Of a stretch of 64,000 nt of DNA, positions 1-9,080 are shown in pieces; positions within the stretch are counted from its first letter, which is position 1, and the number at the start of each line of letters is the position of its first letter. The notes below the pieces were generated by a model that made no database searches, had not been told where the DNA came from, and was given only the letters and a program-made list of their open reading frames with translations. The position numbers were made by a program, and so were the translations under genes. The DNA comes from Puia sp. (GTDB lineage Bacteria > Bacteroidota > Bacteroidia > Chitinophagales > Chitinophagaceae): assembly GCA_031292515.1 (NCBI GenBank), contig JARLGZ010000017.1, positions 44,108 to 108,107 on the forward strand. Direction: 5' to 3'.

Positions 1-78
1 TTCAAATCGATAATTTTCAACGCATTAAGAACGTGGCATTTTCTGTGTGGGATTATTAGGCAACTACAACTCCCCGCC

Positions 79-2562
79 ATGTTTACAAACTTTTTCAAGA
101 TCGCCTACCGGAGTCTCCTGAAGAACAAGATCTTCTCCCTGGTGAATATATTCGGGCTGGCCATCGGGATGGCCGCCTGTTTCTTCATATTCGAATACGT
201 TCATTTTGAAAAGAGTTACGACCAGTTCAACAAGAATGCAGACAACCTCTATCGCGTAAATCTCTCCTATTCCGGCAGTTTTGCCAATATGGGCGCAACC
301 GCAACCAATCACCCCTCTGTCGGTCCCTTCCTGAAACTGGAGTTTCCCGAAGTATTGGGTTATGCCCGGTTGTTTGATCCCGGGCTGGTGATGAGCGCCA
401 CTACGATTTCGTATACCGACAAAACCGGAAAAAAGACCAGTTACAACGAACAAAAAATCTTCCTGGCAGATTCTTCGTTCCTGACGCTCTTCTCCTATCC
501 TTTTGCGGAAGGTGATCCGGTCGCGGCCCTTACGGAGCCCAACTCCGTCGTCATTTCAACAAGAGAGGCGGAAAAATATTTCGGGAAGGAGGAGCCCATG
601 GGCAAGACCCTGTACCTGGATCAACAGATGCCTTTAAAGGTTACCGGAGTCTTCAAAGATGTGCCGGAAAACTCCCACCTGAAATTCAATATGTTGATCT
701 CGTTCAGTTCGGTCGGGCAGGACCGCCGGTTCACCGGCCCGGACTGGACCTGGCCGGAATTCTACAACTATGTGCTGTTGGCGCCGGGTACGGATCCCCA
801 AAAGCTGGAAGCAAAATTCCCGGCATTTATCCAGAAGCATCTCGGTCCTATCCTGGAACGATACAAGTTTGGCTGTGCCTTTCACCTGGAACGGGTAACC
901 GATATCCACCTTCGGTCGACCTATCTCAGGGAGGTCGAAGTGAGCGGCAGCGAACGGGAGATTGTCTTCCTCTCTATAATCGGCATCTTCATCCTTGCCA
1001 TCGCATGGATCAACTATATAAACCTGTCCACGGCAAAATCCATGGACCGGGCCAAGGAAGTAGGGCTGCGGAAAGTAACCGGGAGCACCCGGCTTCAACT
1101 GATCGGGCAATTCATCCTGGAGTCGGCCTTTATTAATCTGCTGGCCCTGGTGGTTGCCACCGGGATCGTCCTTTTCTGTTTTCCTTTTTTCAGCAGTTTT
1201 ATCGGCAAGGATCTCGGGAAAGGAACGCCTTCCTCGGGCCTTTGGCATGCGCCGGAGTTCTGGCTGATCCTTACCGCCATATTCCTGACGGGTGCATTCC
1301 TGGTGGGCGCCTACCCCGCATTTGTACTTTCCGGCTTCAAACCCGCGTTGGTCCTGAAGGGTAAATTCAACCAGTCGGGTAAAGGAATTTCGCTGAGAAA
1401 AGTCCTGGTCTCTTTCCAGTTCGTCCTGTCGATCCTGCTCATCGGCGGAACGATCACGGTATTCCGGCAGTTGTCATTCATGCGCAACCAGGACCTGGGG
1501 TATAACAAGGACCGGATGCTCATTCTGAAGGCCCCGGCCATCCTGGATTCTACCTACTTTACAAAATTCGACGTGTTTAAAACCGAGCTGGCGCGGAATC
1601 CTGCCGTCAACGATGTCGCGATGTCTTCCGATATTCCCGGCAAGATCATCACGCAGAGAAACAGCATCAGAAAATTCGAAGACGATCCCTCGCAAAACTA
1701 TTTCACCTATTTGCTGGAAGTGGATGACCATTTTCTACCCACGTTTCAGGCGACCATCGTCGCAGGCCGTAATTTCCGAAGGGACGAGACGATCGATTTC
1801 AGGATGAGGAGCCGGCCGGAAATCGTCAAGGTGATCATCAACGAGGCGTTGGCAAGAGGCCTGGGGTTCGCCACCAATGAGGCGGCATTGCATCGCCAGT
1901 TGAGCTTTGAGGGGCTTCATGGTTCAAAATGCGAGATCATCGGTGTTGTGAAAAACTATCACCAACGGTCTCTGAAAGAGGACTATGATCCGATCATTTA
2001 TTACTATCCCGAAATTTCAACTTCCTGGGCGTATTTCGCCATCAATATCAATACAGACAATCTTCCTCGGGACCTCGCATCGATTGAAAGCCTCTATAAG
2101 AATATTTTCGCGGGGCATCCTTACGAATATTTCTTTCTGAATGAATATTTCGATCAGCAATACAAATCCGATAAGCAATTCGGAAGGGTTTTCGGCGTTT
2201 TTACGATCCTCGCCATTTTTGTAGCCTGTCTCGGTCTGCTCGGTCTTTCGAGTTTTGCGATCAGGCTCCGGGTCAAAGAAATAGGCATCCGGAAAGTGCT
2301 GGGAGCTTCGGTCTCCGGCATCATCGTCCTGTTTGTAAAGGACTTTGTAAAACTCGTGTGTCTTGCAGCGCTGATCGCGATCCCGGTCGTCTATCTGCTG
2401 GCGGAACGATGGCTCAGCAATTACGCATTTCATACGCGGCTGTCCTGGCTGAACCTTGTCACTCCCCCGCTCCTGCTATTGACGATAGCCCTGTCGACCG
2501 TTTTCCTGCAGAGCTTCCGGGCGGCGACGGCCAACCCCGTGAAGAGTTTGAAAACCGACTAA
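79..2562 (+). CDS. MacB/FtsX-type ABC transporter permease, paralogue 1
   Basis: Inner-membrane permease of the MacB/FtsX family, 827 aa. The N-terminal TM helix (about 18-40, IFSLVNIFGLAIGMAACFFIF) is followed by a periplasmic MacB_PCD-like domain (about 60-280), a first FtsX membrane block (about 290-440), a second periplasmic part, and a C-terminal FtsX block (about 705-825) with the GIRKVLGASV signature. This double architecture is common in Chitinophagaceae, where such proteins are annotated as antimicrobial-peptide or lipoprotein-export permeases. No ATPase gene lies nearby, so the partner is unknown. The gene forms a tandem pair with the next one; the two share almost all of their first 60 residues and a similar stretch upstream of the start (TGGCATTTT). 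The product family is certain; the substrate is not. Confidence 0.9.
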   Translation: MFTNFFKIAYRSLLKNKIFSLVNIFGLAIGMAACFFIFEYVHFEKSYDQFNKNADNLYRVNLSYSGSFANMGATATNHPSVGPFLKLEFPEVLGYARLFDPGLVMSATTISYTDKTGKKTSYNEQKIFLADSSFLTLFSYPFAEGDPVAALTEPNSVVISTREAEKYFGKEEPMGKTLYLDQQMPLKVTGVFKDVPENSHLKFNMLISFSSVGQDRRFTGPDWTWPEFYNYVLLAPGTDPQKLEAKFPAFIQKHLGPILERYKFGCAFHLERVTDIHLRSTYLREVEVSGSEREIVFLSIIGIFILAIAWINYINLSTAKSMDRAKEVGLRKVTGSTRLQLIGQFILESAFINLLALVVATGIVLFCFPFFSSFIGKDLGKGTPSSGLWHAPEFWLILTAIFLTGAFLVGAYPAFVLSGFKPALVLKGKFNQSGKGISLRKVLVSFQFVLSILLIGGTITVFRQLSFMRNQDLGYNKDRMLILKAPAILDSTYFTKFDVFKTELARNPAVNDVAMSSDIPGKIITQRNSIRKFEDDPSQNYFTYLLEVDDHFLPTFQATIVAGRNFRRDETIDFRMRSRPEIVKVIINEALARGLGFATNEAALHRQLSFEGLHGSKCEIIGVVKNYHQRSLKEDYDPIIYYYPEISTSWAYFAININTDNLPRDLASIESLYKNIFAGHPYEYFFLNEYFDQQYKSDKQFGRVFGVFTILAIFVACLGLLGLSSFAIRLRVKEIGIRKVLGASVSGIIVLFVKDFVKLVCLAALIAIPVVYLLAERWLSNYAFHTRLSWLNLVTPPLLLLTIALSTVFLQSFRAATANPVKSLKTD

Positions 2563-2638
2563 AAGGGTTGTATCTATTAGCGACCGGTCCTATAAAAACA
2601 TGGCATTTTATGAACTCACCCGAATAAAAAAATCCCAT

Positions 2639-5125
2639 ATGTTTAGAAACTTTTTCAAGATCGCCTACCGGAATCTCCTGAAGAACAAGATCTTCTCCCT
2701 GGTGAATATATTCGGACTAGCCATCGGGATGGCCGCCTGCTTCTTTATCTTCCAGTATGTCCATTTTGAAAAAAGCTATGACCGGTTCAACAAAAACGCA
2801 GCCAACCTGTACCGGGTCAATATTTCCTTTACCGGCAGTTTCTCCAACACGCCGGTCATGGCAACCAATCACCCGGCCGTGGGCCCCGCCTTGAAGTTGG
2901 AATACCCCGAAGTGCTGGGTTATGCGCGGCTGGTGGATCCCGTGCTCTTTGTAAGTAGCCTGACGATGTCTTATACCGATAAGGGAGGCGCTAAAACTTC
3001 GTACAACGAACCAAAGACCTATCTCGCCGACTCCTCCTTCCTGACGCTCTTCTCCTACCCTTTTGTCGAAGGAGATCCTGCAACAGCCCTGACGCAGCCA
3101 AGCACCGTCGTGATTTCCAGTAGCGAGGCGGAAAAATATTTTGGAAAGGAAGAGCCAATGGGCAAGACCCTCTACCTCAATCAAAAAATTCCCTTAAAGG
3201 TCACCGGTGTCTTCAAAGACGTCCCCGAAAACTCGCATATCAAATTCGACGTGCTGATCTCCTTCCGGACACTGGAGCATGATGGCAGGCTCAAAGACCC
3301 GGTCTGGACCTGGCCGGAGTTCTACAACTATGTGCTGCTGGCGCCCGGGACGGATCCCAGAAAAATAGAGGCGAGGTTTCCCGCCCTTATCGAGGAACAC
3401 CTGGGGCCGATCATGAAAACATATAAGTTTGGCTGTGCCTTTCATCTGCAGCCCATTACCGATATCCACCTCAAGTCCCATTATCTCAAGGAGGCGGAGG
3501 TGAACGGCAGCGAGCGCGAAATCCAGTTCCTCACCCTCATCGGCATCTTCATCCTGGTCATCGCCTGGATCAACTATATCAACCTGTCGACGGCAAAATC
3601 CACGGAGCGCGCCAAAGAAGTGGGATTACGAAAGGTGTCCGGCAGCACAAGGATCCAACTGATCGGGCAGTTCATCCTGGAATCCGCGCTGATCAACGGG
3701 CTGGCCTTGTTTGTCGCTGCGATCATCGTGTTTTGCTGTTTTTCCGCGTTCAGCGTCTTTATCGGCAAAGATATCCGGAACGGATCCGGCGCCGCCAGCC
3801 TCTGGCATACCACGTCTTTCTGGTTGGTTTTGGTGGGAACCTTTCTCACCAGCGCCTTCCTGGTGGGCGCCTACCCGGCATTCGTGCTTTCCAACTTTAA
3901 ACCCGCCCTGGTCTTAAAAGGGAAGTTCACCCAATCGAATAAAGGGATCCTGCTCCGGAAGGTGTTGGTCTCCTTCCAGTTCGTCCTTTCGATCCTGCTC
4001 ATCGGCGGCACCATTACGGTATCCCGGCAGTTATTCTTTATGCGCAACCAGGACCTGGGTTATAACAAGGACCAGGTCTTCGTTATAAAAGCGCCCCCTA
4101 TCACGGACACCAGCTATTTCAACAAGATCAACCTCTTTAAAACCGAGCTGGCGAGGAACCCCTCCGTGAATAATGTCGCGGTCTCTTCGGATATCCCCGG
4201 CCGGGAAATCTTCGAGCGAAACAGCATCCGGAAATATGGGGAAGACGCATCGCAAAATTCTATTACCTATTTCATAGAAGTGGACGATCACTTTATCCCG
4301 ACTTTCCAGACCGAACTCGCCGCGGGCAGTAATTTCCGGAGAGACGAAGCTATCGATTTCAGGACCCGGCCCCAGCCCGGATCCATCGTAAAAGTGATCA
4401 TCAACGAGGCATTGGCCAGGGCGTTGGGTTTTAAGACCAACGAGGCGGCTTTGCATCAGCAGCTCGATTTTGAGTCCCTGTATGGCTTCAAAAGCGAGGT
4501 CATCGGCGTCATCAGGAACTATCACCAGCGTTCGCTCAAGGAGGAATATGATCCGATCCTCTACTATTACCCTGAAGTAACCGGGAGCTGGGGATATTTC
4601 TCCGTAAACCTCAGCACCCAAAACCTGCGTCATGACCTTGCGTCGATCGAAAGTATTTATAAGGATATTTTCCCGGAGCATCCCTATCAATATTTCTTCC
4701 TCAACGAATTCTTCGACCAGCAATACAAGGCGGACCAGCAATTCGGGAAGGTCTTTCTCGCATTTACCATCCTCGCCATCTTTGTAGCCTGTCTCGGTCT
4801 GCTGGGTCTGTCGAGCTTTGCCATCAGTCTCCGGACAAAGGAAATCGGGATCCGGAAAGTACTGGGCTCCTCCGTATCGGGGATAATCGTGCTGTTCTCG
4901 AAAGACTTTGTAAAACTCGTCTGTCTTTCGGCCGTCATCGCCATCCCGGTCATTTATTATCTGTCGGTGAAGTGGCTGAGTAATTATGCCTTCCGTACTC
5001 GGTTGAGCTGGCTGAACTTCGTGGTCCCCCCGCTCCTGCTGCTGGTAGTCGCCCTGCTGACCGTCTTTCTGCAGAGTATAAAGGCGGCGAGGGCCAACCC
5101 GGTGAAGAGCCTGAGAACAGATTAG
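2639..5125 (+). CDS. MacB/FtsX-type ABC transporter permease, paralogue 2
   Basis: Second copy of the tandem permease pair, 828 aa from the start chosen here. An in-frame ATG at 2600 exists, but the paralogue begins MFTNFFKIAYR and this copy has MFRNFFKIAYR at 2639, so the later ATG is preferred. Same order of TM helix, MacB_PCD-like domain and two FtsX membrane blocks; the C-terminal block has GIRKVLGSSV. The 76-bp gap to the first copy has no evident terminator, so the two are probably cotranscribed. The copies have drifted at many synonymous and some non-synonymous sites, which argues for an old duplication kept by selection. Confidence 0.9.
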   Translation: MFRNFFKIAYRNLLKNKIFSLVNIFGLAIGMAACFFIFQYVHFEKSYDRFNKNAANLYRVNISFTGSFSNTPVMATNHPAVGPALKLEYPEVLGYARLVDPVLFVSSLTMSYTDKGGAKTSYNEPKTYLADSSFLTLFSYPFVEGDPATALTQPSTVVISSSEAEKYFGKEEPMGKTLYLNQKIPLKVTGVFKDVPENSHIKFDVLISFRTLEHDGRLKDPVWTWPEFYNYVLLAPGTDPRKIEARFPALIEEHLGPIMKTYKFGCAFHLQPITDIHLKSHYLKEAEVNGSEREIQFLTLIGIFILVIAWINYINLSTAKSTERAKEVGLRKVSGSTRIQLIGQFILESALINGLALFVAAIIVFCCFSAFSVFIGKDIRNGSGAASLWHTTSFWLVLVGTFLTSAFLVGAYPAFVLSNFKPALVLKGKFTQSNKGILLRKVLVSFQFVLSILLIGGTITVSRQLFFMRNQDLGYNKDQVFVIKAPPITDTSYFNKINLFKTELARNPSVNNVAVSSDIPGREIFERNSIRKYGEDASQNSITYFIEVDDHFIPTFQTELAAGSNFRRDEAIDFRTRPQPGSIVKVIINEALARALGFKTNEAALHQQLDFESLYGFKSEVIGVIRNYHQRSLKEEYDPILYYYPEVTGSWGYFSVNLSTQNLRHDLASIESIYKDIFPEHPYQYFFLNEFFDQQYKADQQFGKVFLAFTILAIFVACLGLLGLSSFAISLRTKEIGIRKVLGSSVSGIIVLFSKDFVKLVCLSAVIAIPVIYYLSVKWLSNYAFRTRLSWLNFVVPPLLLLVVALLTVFLQSIKAARANPVKSLRTD

Positions 5126-5150
5126 ACAGGGTTCGGGTCGAACGACGGAA

Positions 5151-5211
5151 CGATCGGACCTATCAGGGAATGATCGGACCTATCAGGGAATGATCGGACC
5201 TATCGAGGGAA
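5151..5211. repeat. 20-bp tandem repeat, three units
   Basis: Units at 5151-5170, 5171-5190 and 5191-5211 carry the core GATCGGACCTATCAGGGAA; the third has a one-base insertion. They lie between the second permease and cydA and are one of many such intergenic arrays in this window. Confidence 0.85.
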
Positions 5212-5269
5212 TGATCTACCGGGACGCGAATTTCTTTTATGAAAGAGGTCACGGGACATGAAAGACCCG

Positions 5270-5277
5270 TACCTTTG
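5270..5277 (+). promoter_or_regulatory. Bacteroidota -7 promoter element for cydAB
   Basis: TACCTTTG matches the Bacteroidota -7 consensus TAnnTTTG exactly. Transcription would begin near 5284, giving a leader of about 34 nt to the ATG at 5318. This also argues against the upstream in-frame ATG at 5258. Assigned from sequence match only. Confidence 0.55.
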
Positions 5278-5317
5278 CTGCGATTTATTTGGCTTGCCGG
5301 AAACAAAACTTCCGATC

Positions 5318-6625
5318 ATGAACGACTTCATCGCAGCCCGCTCCCAAATGGCCCTCTCGCTCGGCTTTCACATCATTTTCTCGTGTATAGGCATGGTGAT
5401 GCCTTTTTTTATGGCCGTCTCGCACTTTTACTGGCTGAGGACGCATAATATCGTCTACCGGAATGTCACCAGGGCCTGGAGTAAGGGGGTGGCGATCTTC
5501 TTCGCTACCGGCGCCGTATCAGGGACGGTGCTATCCTTTGAGCTGGGTCTTTTGTGGCCGGAGTTCATGAGACAGGCGGGGCCGATATTCGGGATGCCTT
5601 TTTCGCTGGAGGGGACGGCCTTCTTTATCGAGGCGATCGCGCTGGGCTTCTTTCTGTACGGATGGGACCGCTTCAACCCCTGGTTCCATTGGTTCACGGG
5701 TGTGATCGTCGGCGTCAGCGGGCTGGTATCCGGGATCCTGGTTGTGTCGGCCAATGCCTGGATGAACGACCCTACCGGCTTCGACTATGTCCGGGGACAG
5801 TTCCTGCATATCGACCCGATCAAGGCGATGTTCAACCCGGCCTGGTTCCAGCAGGCTCTGCATATGTCGATCGCCGCCTTTGCCGCGACGGGCTTCGCCG
5901 TAGCGGGCATACACGCGCTGATGATCCTGCGCAGGCAAAACATCCTTTTTCATACCAAGGCTTTCAAAATAGCCGTGGTCTTTGCGACTGCTGCCGCCGT
6001 CCTGCAACCGCTCAGCGGGGATCTCTCCGCGAAATATGTGGCGAAACGGCAACCGGCGAAACTCGCCGCGATGGAAGCGCACTATGTTACCAGCGCTTCG
6101 GCGCCGCTCATCATCGGGGGGATCCCGGATGACAAGGCCAAAAAAGTCAACTATGCCATCGAGATACCGGGTCTGCTCAGCTTTATGATCGACGGCGATT
6201 TCCATTCGATCGTGAAAGGCCTGGACAGCATCCCCCCGGAAGACCAGCCACCGGTGGCGGTCACCCATTTTGCCTTCCAGATCATGGTGGGTCTGGGTAT
6301 GCTCATGTTGACGATCGCTATCATGTATTTTACCGCCGTGCTGCGTCGCAAGAACTGGCGGAACAGCAAGTGGCTGCTCCGGCTCTTCGTGATCGCCACG
6401 CCCATCGGTTTCATAGCCGTGGAAGCGGGGTGGATCGTCACAGAAGTCGGGAGGCAGCCCTGGATACTGCAGGGCATTATGAGGACCGCGGAAGCGGTGA
6501 CGCCCATGCCGGGTATCCTCTATTCCTTCTACCTGTTTACCGCGGTGTATTTTTCGCTGGCGATCGCAGTCGTCTTCCTGTTATACCGGCAGATAAAGAT
6601 GGTAGGAAAGATTTATGATATCTGA
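5318..6625 (+). CDS. cydA: Cytochrome bd quinol oxidase subunit I
   Basis: Catalytic haem-bearing subunit of the bd-type terminal oxidase, which oxidises quinol and reduces O2 to water in the inner membrane without pumping protons; 435 aa. The N-terminus NDFIAARSQMALSLGFHIIF carries the conserved haem-ligand His near residue 18; the second conserved His lies in QQALHMS and the family motif GRQPW in EVGRQPWILQG near the C-terminus. The quinol-binding loop is short compared with the long-loop enterobacterial form. The start at 5318 matches the family N-terminus and follows a perfect -7 box; the ATG at 5258 would add 20 residues not seen in the family. cydB follows after 37 bp, so the two form an operon. 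Confidence 0.95.
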   Translation: MNDFIAARSQMALSLGFHIIFSCIGMVMPFFMAVSHFYWLRTHNIVYRNVTRAWSKGVAIFFATGAVSGTVLSFELGLLWPEFMRQAGPIFGMPFSLEGTAFFIEAIALGFFLYGWDRFNPWFHWFTGVIVGVSGLVSGILVVSANAWMNDPTGFDYVRGQFLHIDPIKAMFNPAWFQQALHMSIAAFAATGFAVAGIHALMILRRQNILFHTKAFKIAVVFATAAAVLQPLSGDLSAKYVAKRQPAKLAAMEAHYVTSASAPLIIGGIPDDKAKKVNYAIEIPGLLSFMIDGDFHSIVKGLDSIPPEDQPPVAVTHFAFQIMVGLGMLMLTIAIMYFTAVLRRKNWRNSKWLLRLFVIATPIGFIAVEAGWIVTEVGRQPWILQGIMRTAEAVTPMPGILYSFYLFTAVYFSLAIAVVFLLYRQIKMVGKIYDI

Positions 6626-6662
6626 TCATTCGTTATTTTTTATTCGTCTATAAACCATCGTC

Positions 6663-7688
6663 ATGCTGTATATCGTCATCTCTTATCTCTGGGCATCCAT
6701 CCTACTCTACCTGCTGCTGGGAGGCGCCGATTTCGGAGCGGGTATCCTCGAGCTTTTCACTTCGGATAAGCATCGCAGCAATACCCGCAAGACGATGTAC
6801 AAGGCGATCGGCCCGATCTGGGAAGCCAATCACATGTGGCTGATCATCGCCATCGTGATCTTATTTGTGGGCTTCCCGGCTATTTATACCACCGCGTCCG
6901 TCTACCTGCATATACCGTTGGTCATCATGCTGATGGGCATCATCGCCCGGGGAACGGCCTTCTCTTTCCGGAACTATGATGCCGTGGTGGATGAGATGCA
7001 GTTGATCTATAGCAGGATCTTCGTTTATGCGAGCGTCATCACCCCTTTGTTCCTCGGCATTATCGCGGGGAGTACGGTGGCCGGCCGTATCGATCCCGCC
7101 GCCCATGATTTCGTGTCGGCCTATGTGTTTAGCTGGCTGCATTGGTTCTCGGTTGCCGTCGGGCTATTTACGGTCTCCATCTGCGGATTCCTGGCGGCAG
7201 TCTACCTCATCGGGGAAGCCGACAACGAAACAGACAGGCGTCGTTTTATCACCAAGACAAAGACCACCAATATCGCGGCCTTTGCCTGCGGCGCCCTGGT
7301 CTTCATAGCCGCGAAATACGAAAAGATCCCGTTGGCGGAATGGATATTCGGCAATGCCGTGGGCATCCTTGCCATCTCCGCGGCCTCCGTGTCCCTCATC
7401 CTGTTCTGGTGGCTGCTGGTCCGGAAAAAGACGCAGGTGCTCCGGGTGTTGGCAGCCTTCCAGGTGACCATGATCCTGATCGCCATCACCTACCGGCACT
7501 ATCCGAATATCATCCTGCAAAAAAGTGCCCCTCCCCTGTCCCTGATGAATGCGGCGAACGACAAGACGATTGCGGCACTGGGCTGGGCCCTGCTGATCGG
7601 AAGCATCTTCATCCTGCCGGCCTTGTTTTACCTGATCTATAGTTTCGACAGGCGAAACAGGAAATTAGCGGGTACCGGTCATACATGA
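6663..7688 (+). CDS. cydB: Cytochrome bd quinol oxidase subunit II
   Basis: Membrane subunit II of the bd oxidase, 341 aa with about eight TM helices. The start MLYIVISYLWASILLYLLLGGADFGAG is the family signature, and GPIWEANHMWLIIAIVILF follows near residue 60. It pairs with CydA to stabilise the haem b/d centre. It lies directly after cydA and is followed by a perfect-stem hairpin at 7778-7809. No CydX-like small subunit and no cydCD exporter genes were found beside it. Confidence 0.95.
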   Translation: MLYIVISYLWASILLYLLLGGADFGAGILELFTSDKHRSNTRKTMYKAIGPIWEANHMWLIIAIVILFVGFPAIYTTASVYLHIPLVIMLMGIIARGTAFSFRNYDAVVDEMQLIYSRIFVYASVITPLFLGIIAGSTVAGRIDPAAHDFVSAYVFSWLHWFSVAVGLFTVSICGFLAAVYLIGEADNETDRRRFITKTKTTNIAAFACGALVFIAAKYEKIPLAEWIFGNAVGILAISAASVSLILFWWLLVRKKTQVLRVLAAFQVTMILIAITYRHYPNIILQKSAPPLSLMNAANDKTIAALGWALLIGSIFILPALFYLIYSFDRRNRKLAGTGHT

Positions 7689-7777
7689 CTTCAATTTATT
7701 CCTGCCGGGTCTCCGCAGTTGTGCACAGCGAATTAAATATGTGTTCGAAGGGAATTTCATAGAGTACCTTACAACAA

Positions 7778-7809
7778 GAAGCCGTCCCATTTACTTTTGA
7801 GACGGCTTC
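7778..7809. terminator. Hairpin between cydB and the convergent small operon
   Basis: Perfect 9-bp inverted repeat GAAGCCGTC (7778-7786) / GACGGCTTC (7801-7809) with a 14-nt loop, between the ends of two convergent genes. The loop is T-rich but there is no strong U tract after the stem on either strand, so it is likely a shared terminator rather than a proven one. Confidence 0.6.
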
Positions 7810-7838
7810 CTATCTATCAAATTTATTAAGAAAGCTAC

Positions 7839-8030
7839 CTATGGCTTCCTTGCAGGAATAACAAATTCCGCGGGTTTTCTTTTAAGGGCACCTTCTTTAA
7901 TGGTACCGATCGTTACCTTGATGAGATTTTCGTCAGGGATCCCTGGAAACTTGCTCCCTCTCTTTTTCCCTTCGCCTGCATTTTTCCCTTCGTCTGCAAC
8001 TTCTGTAGAAGGTTTATTTGTCGTTTCCAT
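7839..8030 (-). CDS. Unrecognised small basic protein
   Basis: 63 aa from the ATG at 8030, a start chosen because the preceding gene ends one base upstream (TAG A ATG), the usual arrangement for translational coupling. The N-terminal third is rich in Glu, Lys and Gly; the C-terminal half (about 30-63, PDENLIKVTIGTIKEGALKR) looks folded and ends in several basic and proline residues. No TM helix or signal peptide. An in-frame ATG at 8093 would extend it by 21 residues overlapping the previous gene. Third and last gene of an AT-rich three-gene set. I do not recognise the family. Confidence 0.55.
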   Translation of the reverse strand: METTNKPSTEVADEGKNAGEGKKRGSKFPGIPDENLIKVTIGTIKEGALKRKPAEFVIPARKP

Positions 8031-8031
8031 T

Positions 8032-8229
8032 CTATTTAGCTTTATTAGTTTTTGCATTTCGATTTCCCTTTTCAGAGGAATCCGGCTTTGCATTTATATT
8101 CAACACCTTTAATGCATCGACTATAAGGGTACGATTTCTCCCGAGATTCACAACTTCTACCTGCGTAGGTTTTTCTTCTTGAAAAGTATGAAATATTATG
8201 CAAATTATAAAGGGGAAAAGTGAAAACAA
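8032..8229 (-). CDS. Unrecognised small protein with N-terminal hydrophobic segment
   Basis: 65 aa. Residues 1-14 (MFSLFPFIICIIFH) are hydrophobic and could be a membrane anchor; the rest is polar and Lys/Asn-rich, with VEVVNLGRNRTLIVDALKVL in the middle. It overlaps the end of the upstream gene by 25 bp and stops one base before the ATG of the downstream gene, so the three genes are probably translated together. AT-rich relative to cydAB and the ars genes. No family recognised. Confidence 0.5.
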   Translation of the reverse strand: MFSLFPFIICIIFHTFQEEKPTQVEVVNLGRNRTLIVDALKVLNINAKPDSSEKGNRNAKTNKAK

Positions 8230-8603
8230 TGCATACCTAAAAGCCCGAAAATAAAAATCAAAATTACCATTTGCATCAGTGGTCGAATTTTCCAGATCGA
8301 GTCTATTTTCACGGTAATGCTTTTTAGGATATTGAAGAAGTGTGCGTAGGAAATCTTCGTTTTAAAAAAGTCTTTCCAAACGGCGACGAGAAAGACTGAA
8401 ATCGCCGGATAGATAATGACAATATTGGAAATTTTCCCGAGGATTTTATCATATTCTGATCTTAGGTCCTCATCTCTTTTTTCATTTATTTCTATCCAAA
8501 AATCTAAATCATAAAATGACTTCGGCATAGGCAAGGTTTTAGGCGTTCTCTCAAAGGTATACGCTATTTTGTTTTCTTGTATGAGAAATTTCCTTATGAA
8601 CAC
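8205..8603 (-). CDS. Unrecognised membrane protein, first gene of a three-gene operon
   Basis: 132 aa with a charged N-terminal half (about 1-58, rich in Asp, Glu and Lys) and two predicted TM helices, about 60-77 (IVIIYPAISVFLVAVW) and 110-126 (MVILIFIFGLLGMHCF), joined by a basic loop. First gene of the leftward operon 8603-7839. A possible promoter lies just upstream (TATGGTTG at 8615-8608 on this strand, one mismatch to TAnnTTTG), inside the gap shared with divergent arsR. Base composition is markedly lower in GC than both neighbours, suggesting acquisition. No function can be assigned. Confidence 0.55.
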   Translation of the reverse strand: MFIRKFLIQENKIAYTFERTPKTLPMPKSFYDLDFWIEINEKRDEDLRSEYDKILGKISNIVIIYPAISVFLVAVWKDFFKTKISYAHFFNILKSITVKIDSIWKIRPLMQMVILIFIFGLLGMHCFHFSPL

Positions 8604-8716
8604 ACTGCAACCATATGTACTATCATGAATGCGACCTCCAATTTTAAAACTCCTTTTTACTCATTTCAAACAAAAAATGCGATAGAAAATAAAAAATTTG
8701 CATCGAACCCTATTAA

Positions 8717-8733
8717 TCGTAATATTGCAATAT
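8717..8733. promoter_or_regulatory. Putative ArsR operator overlapping the arsR start
   Basis: TCGTAATATTGCAATAT contains a perfect 12-bp palindrome (ATATTGCAATAT, 8722-8733) and ends on the first two bases of the arsR start codon. A near copy lies before arsC at 9081-9097. The duplication in front of two ars genes makes it a strong candidate for the ArsR binding site. Confidence 0.65.
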
Positions 8734-9061
8734 GGGAGCGACAAAAACGGATTTGTTCACACGGCAGCAGAATGACATCGCGAATATGGCCAAGGCGATC
8801 GCTCATCCCGCCCGCGTTGCCATCCTGCAATACCTGGTCAAGAAGAATGCGTGCGTCACGGGCGGCCTGGTGGAAGAACTGGGCCTCTCCCAGCCCACTA
8901 CGTCGCAGCATCTCAAGGAGCTGAAGAATGCCGGGATCATCCAGGGCACCATAGAAGGTACCAGCGTGTCGTACTGCATCAACCCAAAAGTCTGGAAGCA
9001 ATACAAAGACCTGTTCAACGGCTTCTTTAAAGAGGTGGCCGCGAACGGCAACTGCTGTTAA
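8732..9061 (+). CDS. arsR: ArsR-family metalloregulator
   Basis: Arsenic/metal-responsive winged-helix repressor, 109 aa. The HTH spans about 25-75 with HPARVAILQYL, then LSQPTTSQHLKELKNAGII as recognition helix and wing start. The classic ELCVCDLC metal site of enterobacterial ArsR is absent; candidate arsenite-binding cysteines are Cys41, Cys82 and the C-terminal pair Cys108-Cys109, an arrangement of the atypical ArsR groups. Release of the repressor by As(III) would derepress the genes that follow. The likely operator touches the start codon, so repression would block both transcription and start-site access. Starting at M1 fits the family; a later Met19 would cut into helix 1. Confidence 0.9.
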   Translation: MGATKTDLFTRQQNDIANMAKAIAHPARVAILQYLVKKNACVTGGLVEELGLSQPTTSQHLKELKNAGIIQGTIEGTSVSYCINPKVWKQYKDLFNGFFKEVAANGNCC

Positions 9062-9080
9062 ATTTTTTTGAACAGATTTA

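Noticed and set aside
5258..5317. Upstream start for CydA
   Set aside because: Adds 20 residues not found in the family and places the start before the -7 box at 5270-5277.
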